Shown: positions 47,542 through 58,075 of the stretch, piece by piece
Position numbering within the stretch: position 1 is the first letter of the stretch
Layout of the letters: each line of letters starts with the position of its first letter
Assembly (NCBI RefSeq): GCF_963855985.1
Contig: NC_087096.1
Coordinates: 12,710,001 to 12,774,000, forward strand
Source: Ostrinia nubilalis
Taxonomy: Eukaryota; Arthropoda; Insecta; Lepidoptera; Crambidae
Reading direction: 5' to 3'
Length of the DNA: 64,000 nt
Notes under the pieces: model-generated
The model's input: the letters and a program-made list of their open reading frames with translations, nothing else
What the model was told of the DNA's origin: nothing
The model's database searches: none
Program-made: the position numbers and the translations under genes

Positions 47542-48232
47542 TACATTATATTCCTCCATCACTATTATATCACTTGTTTTGCGAACCTTAAATAAATAAA
47601 TAAATATCAATGATATCGCAACTGCCTAAGGTGGGAATTAAGCCCACGAAAATATTTTGATCGAGAGGAGACTCAAGAAATTTGTAACTATCCTCGGTAA
47701 AACCAGAATTAGTACGCTTGTATCTGTGATTTCTATTGTATCAATAACAAAAAGTGCCAAAAAGTCTTCGTGGTTCTCAAAAATATTCTGATAAGGACCT
47801 TAATAGAATGTTAGTGTAGAACTATCATTCAAAACCGTGAGAAATGACAGTTCCGAGAAGTTCCGACCATTTGTCAGTGGTCTACATACCTATACATCAT
47901 TGATCACTAACATTACAACAACGTCAATCTTATCAACATTCATATTTATATTAGCTCTTTTTAGAGGTAAGAATGATAACTGACCAAATCTCTTACAAAT
48001 GGAGTACATATTATCAAAATGCTTCGCCGAACTAAGTAACTACCTACATCAGCATCGGTTTTGCGTAAAAGAGTGCTCTCATTACAAAAATTATTAAGTA
48101 CGCGTTTATGGATTTTCCATTTACCAAAACAGTCGTTCTATTTGAAGTTGAATTCAGGGATTACATTGTCAAAACTGTTATTAAGAGAATAACTACGTAA
48201 CTACTAAACGTATAAAATAATTTCAAAATACT
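47542..48232. other. LTR-element interior without recognisable coding
   Basis: AT-rich internal sequence between the integrase remnants and the gag remnant. This is where protease and reverse transcriptase should be, but I find none of their motifs. Confidence 0.5.
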
Positions 48233-48461
48233 TCAATAAAGAGTATTTCCGAACCTAAGCTGCTTACCTGCTTGCTTCTTCAGTAGAGCTCGAAGATGAG
48301 CCCCTTGCATTCTTTTCTTGGAACTTCGCCCCATAGAAGACGGACGTGGTGACGCTTCCTTACTTGGATGACGAAGATAACTTCATACGCTTATCTCGCT
48401 TATTTCGTCGTCGGCTGACGGGCGTCCCCGGTGGTGTACCGGATTTATCTTCAGACGTCAT
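48233..48461 (-). pseudogene. gag N-terminal remnant, frameshifted
   Basis: ATG at 48461 (minus strand) opens a 33-residue frame starting MTSEDKSGTPPGTPVSRRRN that stops at 48360. A second frame continues the same basic, serine-rich character (SSMGRSSKKRMQ, then LLKKQAG) to a stop at 48233. A frameshift near 48360-48365 divides the two. An Arg/Lys/Ser/Pro-rich start is common in insect gypsy gag proteins, and its position downstream of the leader supports the call. GCAG|GTAAGC at its end is also a good splice donor. Confidence 0.5.
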
Positions 48462-48655
48462 TGTTCTCAACTGTGAAATAAAGTCCTCGACGGAATAAAC
48501 TGTGTATGACAAGACGTATCAACTCAACATTTTATGGGAATAAGAATAAAAGAATAAGAAATTTATTTATAATATTCATTGCATGTCACATTGTGAAATT
48601 GTCAATACAGATTATTAATTATAGTCAATTGCAGAATTGGGAGCTATGTTCAATG

Positions 48656-48900
48656 TTAATTTCATACTTAAAGATAAGATCAGATAAGATAAGATACTTT
48701 ATTGCCTCGTTTTTACATGCTTTATAAACATAGAAATATAAACAGAAAAATTACATTAAAAACATAAGAGGCAAAAGGATGAGGCTCAGCATATGCAAGG
48801 TCAAGCATACCCTACCCAAATTCAAATTCAAATTCTTTATTGCTCTAATGTTGGTATATAAAAGTTCTTACATAAGACATAGACCCAAAACATGGACCCT
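48656..48900 (-). repeat. Two non-LTR retrotransposon 3' tails
   Basis: 'agataagatcagataagata' with 'agatactttattgcctcg' (48673-48705) and 'caaattcaaattcaaattct' with 'ttattgctctaatg' (48820-48855) are, read on the minus strand, AATAAAG-type 3' ends with short oligonucleotide repeat tails, as in lepidopteran non-LTR elements. Only tails of about 60 bp are visible. Confidence 0.5.
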
Positions 48901-49167
48901 GCTAGGGTATTGCAACATGAGATCAAATCTAATAAGTATTATAATTTAATATACCCCACATTAAAGCACGTTTAATTTATCTCCCATCCAAAATTAAATA
49001 TTAAAATCTATTAATCGACAATAATTATTGTATGCTCTTTGAGCAAAGCATGGTAATCCCACTGTTATTATGTAACCATTTTACTTAATTATGCTTCACA
49101 AATAAAGATTTTAAGTTTGTATTTTTTTTTATTTCAATGCAACTTTCATACACAACCCTGTGACGAC

Positions 49168-49560
49168 TGGTTGGCTCGCTTGACATACCCGCAAAATCCT
49201 ACCGGAAGTCAGCAAGTACAACCAGTGCGTCTCCTAAAGGGGCATACATAGCCCAACGCCAGGTGGCTCGCTTGACATGCCAGCAAGCACACCTTGCGAG
49301 TCTTATAATCGGACATACTTAGCCCTTCAACGCCAGGTGGCTCGCCTGAAATGCCAGCAAGCACACCTAGTGAGTCTACCAAACGGATATACATAGATAG
49401 CCCTTCACCGCCAGGTGGCTCGCTTGACATGCCAGCAAGCACACCTTGCGAGTCTTCTAATCGGACATACTTAGCCCTTCAACGCCAGGTGGCTCGCCTG
49501 AAATGCCAGCAAGCACACCTAGTGTGTCTACTACATGGCCTTTCACTACAAGGTGGGTAA
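49168..49560. repeat. Tandem array B, dimeric higher-order repeat of 152 bp
   Basis: The unit beginning ggtggctcgc starts at 49262, 49336, 49414 and 49488, with a diverged first unit at 49168. Spacings of 74, 78 and 74 show two alternating subtypes: 'cttgacatgccagcaagcac' plus 'accttgcgagtc', and 'ctgaaatgccagcaagcaca' plus 'cctagtg'. The true period is therefore a dimer of 152 bp. Confidence 0.9.
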
Positions 49561-49654
49561 TACATTATGAAAAAGAAACTGGAAAAGCTAAAAGCTAGCT
49601 ATCAAGCTAAAAAAAATGGAAACAATTATCCACTATGGGCACAACGCTAACGCT

Positions 49655-49940
49655 TCATAACTAAAATCAAGGACACACTTGGCCCATCGGCACACCTGGC
49701 CGCTAACTTAAAAATTATGGACACACCTGGCCCATCGGCACACCTGGCCGCTAAAGTTAAAATCAAGGACACACCTGGCCCATCGGCACACCTGGCCGTT
49801 AATATAAAATCAAGGACACACCTGGCCCTTCGGCACACCTGGCCGCTAACTTAAAAATCAAGGACACACCTGGCCCTTCGGCACACCTGGCCGCTAACTT
49901 AAAAATCAGACACACCTGGCCACGCCTGGCCGCTACTAGT
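49655..49940. repeat. Tandem array C, 48-bp unit, about 5.5 copies
   Basis: cacacctggccgcta-type units start at 49691, 49739, 49787, 49834 and 49882, with partial units at both ends. Each unit holds two copies of 'cacacctggcc', so it is internally duplicated (ggacacacctggccc.tcgg then cacacctggccgctaa). With 48 = 16 x 3, one minus-strand frame stays open across the array, but this is periodicity rather than evidence of a gene. Confidence 0.92.
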
Positions 49941-50558
49941 TATGGAACATACATAGCTCCAAAGAATCCTACATAGCATTTATGAATTTTACAAATAAAG
50001 TGTCTTTTCATCATACCTCGAGTACTCATTGCAAAAATAGCGTCTAATAAAACTACACAAGTCTGTCGTCTGCATACTACAATAATTATGAACCTTATTT
50101 ACCACTAGCACAAGCAGTCGTCGGTTCGTAAAATCAAAGTTACCTATCTTTATTCGTGTAGACTAATTAAATTAGTTACTTACAAATCGTCAAAATGTTC
50201 TTAAGGAGCCTAGTGCTTCGAGACAAATATTTAGTAAAAGAAGCGTATCAAGAATCGCTTCATAAACTATCAAGGAGTAACCTTGACCAAATAATGAATC
50301 ATTCAAGTTTTTTTTGTGCTAGTATAACTTTGTTATTATGTACAGTTTAAATGTACTTTAATGATAGATCTTATCAATTCTACAACAATATAAAAAAGTG
50401 GCATCTAGATTTATACCAGAAACGTGTCTAACTTTGTACGAGTCATTTTTAGGCGTATCTAACCGTACGAGTACTTTGTAGTCACATCTTGATAAACTGA
50501 AGGCGCATCTAGCCTGATAAACTGTAGGAGCAACTAGCCAATTAACAATCCATATTTC

Positions 50559-50751
50559 ACTAGCTTTTGCCCGCGGCTCCACCCGCGTGAAATTTAGTTT
50601 GTCACAGATCCGTCATAAATCATAGTCTACATGTTATTCTGGGTTATAAAGATTAATACTGGAAAGTTTCATCAAAATCCGTTCAGTTATTTTTGCGTGA
50701 AAGAGTAACAAACATCCATCCAGACATCCAAACTTTCGCATTATAATATAT
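50559..50751 (-). mobile_element. Helitron-like element nested in the LTR element, minus orientation
   Basis: Starts ACTAGCTTTTGCCCGCGGCT (the reverse of an AGCTAGT end), continues 'ccacccgcgtgaaatttagt' and 'catcaaaatccgttcagtta', and ends 'catccaaactttcgcattat' with an AT-rich head. The same family is at 56884-57090, with high similarity. Confidence 0.75.
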
Positions 50752-50953
50752 GGAGTAAATTTATGAAGATTTAGAGTACCTTAATTGGGGACTTCTAATA
50801 TTATGCGAACTACTAATCTAATATTATTCTAACTATATACTAGTCTTTGAATTATAAATCATCAGGACATAGCACACTTAACTAGTTCTTGACAAAAATA
50901 GACTACACACTAAATCGGTCAAAAGTAAAATAAAATTTAATTTTATTAAGTTA

Positions 50954-51656
50954 GTATCATCAGAGGACAGCCCCGTCATATACGAACATAATAATTTGAA
51001 TACTATGTGTTCCGTATTATGTCCGTTCCGCCAGAGAATAGCCCCGACCATATACGAGACACAATACAGCACACAAGATTCGAACATGCACTTCAGTAGG
51101 TTTTAAAATATTATTACAGGTACACACTTCATTATGCTAGTATCATCAGAGGGTAGACCCCATCATATACGAACATAATAATTTGAATACAAATGTGCTC
51201 CGTATTATGTCCGTTCCGCCAGAGAATAGCCCCGACCATATACGAGACACAATACAGCACACAAGATTCGAACATGCACTTCAGTAGGTTTTAAAATATT
51301 ATTACAGGTACACACTTCATTATGCTAGTATCATCAGAGGGTAGATCCCATCATATACGAACATAATAATTTGAATACAAATGTGCTCCGTATTATGTCC
51401 GTTCCGCCAGAGAATAGCCCCGACCATATACGAGACACAATACAGCACACAAGATTCGAACATGCACTTCAGTAGGTTTTAAAATATTATTACAGGTACA
51501 CACTTCATTATGCTAGTATCATCAGAGGGTAGACCCCATTATATACGAACATAATAATTTGAATACAAATGTGCTCCGTATTATGTCCGGTCCGCCAGAG
51601 AATAGCCCCGACCATATACGAGACGCAATACAGCACACAAGATTCGAACATGCAGT
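50954..51656. repeat. Tandem array D, 188-bp unit, 3.7 copies
   Basis: Units start with gtatcatcagag at 50954, 51140, 51328 and 51516 (spacings 186, 188, 188). They are almost identical (markers: ccgttccgccagagaatagc, gaacatgcacttcagtaggt). The array lies just inside the 5' LTR in the leader of the element, and the last unit stops 120 bp from the LTR. Confidence 0.95.
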
Positions 51657-51776
51657 AAAAAAAATGTTTAATACTATCATAATCTTTTGTACGAAATAAA
51701 TGTTCTTTTAAAAATATATTGCTACATACCTTTGTTTGTGAGCTGAAGATGTGGATCGCATTCCCGCTTCCGATAT

Positions 51777-52277
51777 ATAAAAAAAGTTACTTGTTGATCA
51801 ATTACTTATTTATTCAGGATACTAATTTATACATTTCCAACATTATAACACCTTACAGTTAGTACTTCTTACTTTAAATGCCCCAATCGAACTCCCTGTC
51901 CGGCGGCATGCCTGCGATAAGGCAACTTCCCCTTCCATTCGTCAAAGTCAACCGGCTCGAAACGACTTATCGACAGCATGCCCCGGAAGTAGTCAAAATC
52001 AACACTTAAATAACAATTTATTTCTAAATTACTAAACTGTATACAATAAAAATTCTAAAATAATTACATTAAATAATAAACATGAAATATGTAATTGAAT
52101 ATAATACAGAATAAATTCTGAAACCATTCTAATATCTGCAACAATGTCCAGGAAGTAATCAAGTAAAGTATTGAATTTTAATAATGGGTTTTTAAATTCT
52201 ACCAAAATTATTACAATAACTATCTATAAGCAACTAATAATCGTATAAAATACAATATTAATTCTAAAATCATTACA
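51777..52277 (-). repeat. LTR (5' LTR in element sense)
   Basis: 501 bp, equal to 45456-45956 except for one base. Just inside it, in sense direction, lies ATATCGGAAGCGGGAATGCG. No standard TGG-type primer-binding site is obvious there. Confidence 0.92.
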
Positions 52278-52282
52278 AGTAT

Positions 52283-55281
52283 GTTCAAGTTATTTATGAA
52301 GCTGTAAATAGAGACTTGATGTTTTATGTTTTCTATTTAATATCGTTTCTGATATTGCGTTCTGGAAATAATTCTCCCTGTCTCACATGCTCTATGATAA
52401 TTTAATGCTGGTATAGTATAGTAACCTACTTGTTTATCATTAAGCTTTCATTTTCAAAAGGCTGTTACCCTGAAGACAATGGGAAGGTAATTAGCGATAG
52501 CAAGCTGATGTCTTGGCGCTGATAGATGACTAGCAGCCTCCTCGTTAACTAGTCTTGTACCGATTCTAGTTTTTACTAAGTAAACCTAAACTTACTGTGC
52601 TTGAGCTTTGGAAGTCGAACATTGACTTCGAACTCCTACTATATTCTTCTAATTAATTTCGTTGCGGGTCCAACATGACCACATCATCGGCCACATGTCT
52701 TTTAGATGAACATTCAGGAATTTTTCTTTGTTTGTACACTTAATTACTTGAATTTTAATAAACCCTTTCCCATTGTATATTGTCCCATAACGTAAATCAA
52801 TCTTAATTATAGTTTCGTGTAAGTGTTCCTACTCTTCTATTTTGGGTATACTGTCCTTATTTATTACTTCTTACAATGCCCTGCGGACGTAATGTCGTTA
52901 ATGCTTTATTATCTAGATCATAAGGTTCGTTTTAGTTTACTATTAGTGGTTCGACTCATAAAGATCCATGCATCGATATATCATTATGTCTGTATTAAAG
53001 AATAATATTTCATGAAGGTGTCTTTTTAAATTATATTCGGTGTCGTTAATCACACTCTTTTATTATTTAAAGGTTAGAATATTTCGAATATTATTAATTG
53101 TATTAATAAGCATTGAGTGATTAAGTGGAAGTATTTTTATAAATAAATTTTGTTGTTCCATTTATCACATAAATAGAGTGGATCTAGGTACTTACTCTCA
53201 AACCAAACAGTACTAATAGCAAATGCCTAAGTGATGAAAAAACATATATAAATAAATATGTAGATACATATGAATACGAATTTCTAAGTCTCGAATTTCT
53301 GATATTAATATTTGTTGCACAACCACAGCTGGCATTCTAGTACAGAAAATGGCCGCGATTTCATACCAAAAACATTTATTTTATATAAATTGTAGCTACT
53401 TAATAAAACTTTTTATCTACTGTTAAAACATTTGAACCATCAAGAAACTTTCAGCAACATCAATCTCATTACAATGGCTTTATAACATTAGTCTTTACAA
53501 GCCGCCATTGTTCTCCGTGAAAATACGAGCAAGTTTCAACGACAGTTCAGAAATTTGAAATGTCGGATAATAAAGTTTATAAAAACGATTGTGCAAGAAC
53601 TTCAGATAGGAATGTGTTTTACAACTGAGAACAGTAATAATTCTTCTTCTATAAAAGTATAGACCTCTCAAATAAATTCTAAAGACAAGAATTATTCTAT
53701 ACAATTCTAGCGCACAAATGCACAAGAAGCAACAGCAAGCCCATTCTTAAGGATATCACTAATATAAATCGAGTCATCTTTCCCACTTAGAATCGAAGGA
53801 CCTCCTTTTAGAGTCCAACTCTACCCAGTATTAATAAAGTAATGGGACGTTGACCTTTGGCCGCCAATGACCTAATAGGTCACATAAGGGCTACCGTACA
53901 CAGGCGATTATCGCATTGCGTGCCGTATCGCCACAATCGTATTAAGCGACACACACGATGTCATCGAGTACTCACGCGACGTTCATTCACAACTTTTCGC
54001 GTTAATGACTTCGATTTTGTAACATCAGTGTACGGTGACCATTATAATAATAAGGATGTATCTACCTAACTCTTAACAAAATGCAGTAAGGTTTAATGTT
54101 GAATAGCTTTTTCGACTTGCATTGCGATGGCCGATTCAGTACGATAATCGAATGGATGTTATCAGTATCTTTTGAGGTGGTGAAACTTAAACACGTTAAT
54201 TGAATTCGGGTTAGCGCCGTGACCGATATTCTTTAAAATGTCTTGTTTTCTGTCGTTTCGTATTTTATTCGCTTTTAAATCGACATCGGCAAAGGAGTAT
54301 TTATTACCGGGCTTAAATGTTGAAAGCCTGGTTTCTGAATTAAGATTTAAAGCTTCTGCGTGCTCATATTCTATCTACCAAGAAAATATGAAAAGTTCAT
54401 ACCTACTTGATTTGAAGATGAGATCAAATCTCAACCCAGAAGAGTGAATAAATGTTATTTTATCTGCATTTGATTTTGAGTAGGTATCACTCACAAAGTC
54501 TATGTGAAAAATGATACCTAATCTTTTCTTTTTCTAAAAACCACTTAAAATTTAAGTTTATTCGTCAACACCAGATTGTAAATACGCAACATGCTATACG
54601 TTATGCTTTAACACCGAAATAAAAACCTCACTGACTTAAAAAGATGTCATTAAACGCTATACGAATACAACGGTCAAGCTGTTTTTACCAGAATATTTAC
54701 CCATGTAGGTTAACAATACGCTGTTCATTAAAGCACAAACGGCATATTAAGCTAAATACTGGTATCGTATTGTGATTGTAATAGAGTCCATTTTGCATCA
54801 AAATGTATAGTTTTGTGTGCAGTTTTAAGCGGATAACAGCTCTTAAACGCTCGAGTAAAGGGATTATAGACATAAACATCAGCAACAGACAACTACGAAA
54901 ACTTTTAATATGTGCAAATGAGAATTCATTCCAAAAATACGTTTTTTTCAGAAATACCTGGCAGCTGTAAACGCATTTACATAAAGTTGCATTATCCACC
55001 TTTCCAGTACATAGTCCTTGATAAATGATCATTACAAATTTTAAAAAGTTGGCTATTATCAGCTTTTAAAATTCGATAATTATTGCAATTACAATAATAA
55101 TATTATGTCGTCATCATTATTTTATACCTTGACTTTTTGAGCTACTGTAGGTATTTTACACTTGTATTTTTATTCCATTTGACGTTTTGTAAATTTAATC
55201 GAAACAAACATGACAACTAATTATGACTTTTAACATAGATAATAGAAAACTTGATCATCGTTTCAAAATATTATTATTATA
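52283..55281. other. No gene seen
   Basis: About 3 kb of AT-rich DNA with only short chance frames. 53850-54010 is GC-richer (cgcattgcgtgccgtatcgc) without gene structure. Confidence 0.4.
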
Positions 55282-56210
55282 CAGGGTGTTAGGTAAATGG
55301 GTATATGAGCCGACACTAGCCCATGTTAACATGGTCATATAAATGGTATGGTGAAGTCAGAAAACTTTTTAATGCATCTAAATATTAATAATATCATCAC
55401 AAAAATACGCCAAATGACATCTGTCATTGTGATCTGTGCGCTCCCGTGTTTTTTAACTTATTACTGAACCAACTGATTGTATTACGGACATTATCGAGTT
55501 TGCTCTTTGATTGGGTTTCGGTTTAAAATGGATAGACAAAACCGTTTTCAAGGTGTGCCGGGCCAATCCTGAGGTCCCGGGTTCGATTCCCGGCCGGGAC
55601 AATATAGAAGACGATCTTTTCACATTGTCTCTGGTTTGGGTGTGTTGTGGTTCGTCGTTCCCGATTTCCATAACACAAATGCCTTAGCTACTCATTTTGG
55701 GTTGGAGTAATGTATGAGATGTTGTCTAATATTAATTTATTTATAACATTTTATTTATTTATATTATTTTATTTATATTTTTTATTTATTTACATTATTT
55801 TATTTACTTTTATTGGTTACTCTGCAATGCCAAACAACATAACATGTAAAAATATCAAATCATTTTAGACAAATATATTTTCAACTTAGACTCGTCATAT
55901 CTCAGAATTCCCATATGTCACAACATAGCGCTTTAAGTGAATATACCTACAAGTATAAAGCTTTGAAATAAAATACGTTTCATCTTTGTCCACCGTGGGG
56001 CATTTTCTCATAGTAAAGTTCCCAATGTCCTTTGATATCATCATTTTATTTTTTAATTTTCATAAAAAATAAATTTTATAAAATCCGATTTGTATGAAAA
56101 TTAGAATAATTAAAATGAAGATATCAATTTTCTGACTTCACCATACCATTTATATGACCATGTTAACATGGGCTAGTGTCGGCTCATATACCCATTTACC
56201 TAACACCCTG
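55282..56210. mobile_element. DNA element with 82-bp terminal inverted repeats, TA target duplication
   Basis: Left TIR 55282-55363 starts CAGGGTGTTAGGTAAATGGG, and the right TIR 56129-56210 is its reverse complement with no difference seen. TA lies on each side (55280-55281, 56211-56212), which fits Tc1/mariner-like or a similar TA-specific superfamily. The 765-bp interior contains no transposase but holds a SINE (about 55490-55810) and AT-rich DNA. It is non-autonomous and probably recent, given the intact TIRs. Confidence 0.9.
55490..55810 (+). mobile_element. tRNA-derived SINE nested in the TIR element
   Basis: A perfect B box GGTTCGATTCC at 55580-55590 lies in 'gaggtcccgggttcgattcc' and 'cggccgggac', a strong T-arm-like hairpin. 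The body has 'ttgtctctggtttgggtgtg' and 'aatgtatgagatgttgtcta', and the tail is an AT-rich run of TTTATTTAT-like units to about 55805. This layout matches common lepidopteran SINEs. A clear A box is not visible, so the 5' end is uncertain. The chance frame on the minus strand (LSRPGIEPGTSG) is the usual read-through of this B-box region. Confidence 0.65.
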
Positions 56211-56212
56211 TA

Positions 56213-56883
56213 GATGTAAAATTGCGAAGCGATCACCAACATTTTCTCCCGAATTATTTTTATTCGACTGTAATAGGGCTCGATTCAAGACTTAAATCAT
56301 TGTGAAACTATACTGGATCCATATTAAGAATAATTGTTTCGAAACCCTTCCACAACTTTTGAGGCGCAATTTTAATGACGTGTCTTTGCGCAGTTACTTA
56401 TGATTGTATTCCGAGAATCTGAAAAAGATAAGACATCTTTAAGCTTAAGTCTGGGGTTCAACGCTGCGAAATAAGGCAATTGTTTAAGATAAACGTGTTG
56501 GAAAATAACGCAGGATATAGACTTTTTACATGTAAAGATAAGGTTGCCAAAACTCACACTGTAATGGATATTGATATAATCAATTAAGATACAAGATGGT
56601 TGCTAGGTGCTAAAACGCAGAACCGAACAGACGTTGTGGAAATTTTATTAGTCGAGGTATCTCTATCCTAAACCCCATCTCACTTAACATCAGATTGCAT
56701 TAAAATATCTACCTTTGTCTGCATAAAAAAGCGCTTTATTTGTCCAGCAGTTGACGGTTTTAGGTTGAAACGAACGAGCAAACAGGATGGTGGTCACGTT
56801 TCGATCAGTTTGCGCCAACATTGGCCACAAATTGCTTATAAACGAACATTTTAACTAAATAAGTAAATTCACCATTATTTTAT
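56213..56883. other. No gene seen
   Basis: AT-rich spacer. Confidence 0.4.
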
Positions 56884-57090
56884 ACTAGCTTTTGCCCGCG
56901 GCTTCACCCGCGTGAAATTTAGTTTGTCACAGATCGTCATAAATTATAGCCTATATGTTAATATGTTATTCAGGGCTATAAACAATAATACTATAAAGTT
57001 ACATCAAAATCCGTTCAGTAGTTTTTGCGTGAAAGAGCAACAAACATCCAGACATCCAGACATCCAAACTTTCGCATTTATAATATTAGT
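56884..57090 (-). mobile_element. Helitron-like element, minus orientation
   Basis: Starts ACTAGCTTTTGCCCGCGGCT then 'tcacccgcgtgaaatttagt', and ends 'catccaaactttcgcattta' with taatattagt. It is the same family as 50559-50751. Confidence 0.75.
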
Positions 57091-57906
57091 AAGATTTGCA
57101 ATAAGTATGTGTTGCATGGTTATTGAACTGAGAATGAATCATCTAAAATAGTAAAAAAAAGTAAACGAATTACTTTAAAGTTTAAACGACTTAATTCTCT
57201 CGCTATCGACGTAAAAAAATAACATACATAGTATTCTTACTTGTTATCATTACCTTCAAGTGGTATATCGGTGTCAGAGTAATTAATGAGGTACGTCGAC
57301 GTGAGCAGCGTATTTATCCTTAATTGCGATAGTGTTTAAAGTCCTTTGTACAGAGTGCACATCAAGCTTAACACTGTAGGCTCTTATGCCGTTGTAATTG
57401 GTGCTAATTTGCAACAAAAGTGTACAGTCAAATGTGCTGTTAATATACTTGGTTATAAATTAACAGCCTGTCAAAGTCTTGGCGAGCGTAATGTCAACGT
57501 ACCATTGTTTACCTTAGAATGTGCGTTGCAATGTTAAAGTGGCGATAGCATAGATTAATTAATTGTTAAATGCATTTGGAAAGTATGCAGCACTTCTAGC
57601 TCTACAACAAAACAAAACTCTAGCATTAATTCTGTTTTGACACGCTATTTTTATGAGCACGTGCAATTTTTGTAACACACATAAGGAAATGACCAATACA
57701 GACTTCGCCATAATAATCTGTCTTCTTCTATCATAGAATACGTATATTTTAATGAAAACAGTAATCAAATCAACCTTCTCTTAGTTACACGAAACACTTT
57801 ATTGTAGCTCACGCAGTTTTTTCATTAATTAAGGTCAAATAGTTGCAAAAATCTTAATCAACTATTATGTTTGTTCACTCTGAACTTGAAATGCTGAGTC
57901 TACATT
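57091..57906. other. No gene seen
   Basis: AT-rich DNA with no recognised feature. Confidence 0.4.
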
Positions 57907-58075
57907 AGAGCCTATACACACGGTGTAATATAGCGCGCTGTTGACGCGCGTTGTAGCGATACACGCGAAAGTCGGACCCAGTATAAAGACATTTGTAGGA
58001 AAAAAACGCGCCGTGTCGTCGCGCAGTAAAAACGCGCGTTTTAAATACGCGTGTGCTAAGGCTTTTACAATGTAG
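57907..58075. mobile_element. Possible CpG-rich MITE
   Basis: Imperfect inverted ends of about 30 bp: left 'agagcctatacacacggtgt', right 'acgcgtgtgctaaggctttt'. The interior is rich in gcgcg/cgcgc words, similar in style to the MITE at 21267. No clear target duplication. Confidence 0.4.

Larger units (their letters stand above)
45451..52282 (-). mobile_element. Non-autonomous Ty3/gypsy-type LTR retrotransposon, 6.8 kb, 5-bp TSD
   Basis: Two 501-bp direct repeats (45456-45956, 51777-52277) differ at one position by eye and are bracketed by AGTAT (45451-45455 and 52278-52282). Internal coding remnants run on the minus strand, so the right repeat is the 5' LTR. In sense order the interior has a 3.3-kb leader filled with tandem arrays, a broken gag start, integrase zinc-finger, core and C-terminal scraps, one more tandem array, then the 3' LTR. 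Protease, reverse transcriptase and RNase H are missing. Near-identical LTRs mean recent insertion, so it must have been moved by another element's proteins, as large retrotransposon derivatives are. Confidence 0.9.

Noticed and set aside
49647..49838. Minus-strand 16-residue repeat protein (RCADGPGVSLIL)
   Set aside because: The open frame is a by-product of the 48-bp period being divisible by three.
49655..49940. Regular 48-bp repeats resembling a CRISPR array
   Set aside because: The whole unit is repeated with no unique spacers, it lies in a eukaryotic LTR element, and no cas-like gene is present. It is a minisatellite.
55571..55600. B-box sequence as a tRNA gene
   Set aside because: No cloverleaf, acceptor stem or anticodon arm can be drawn. 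It is part of a SINE.
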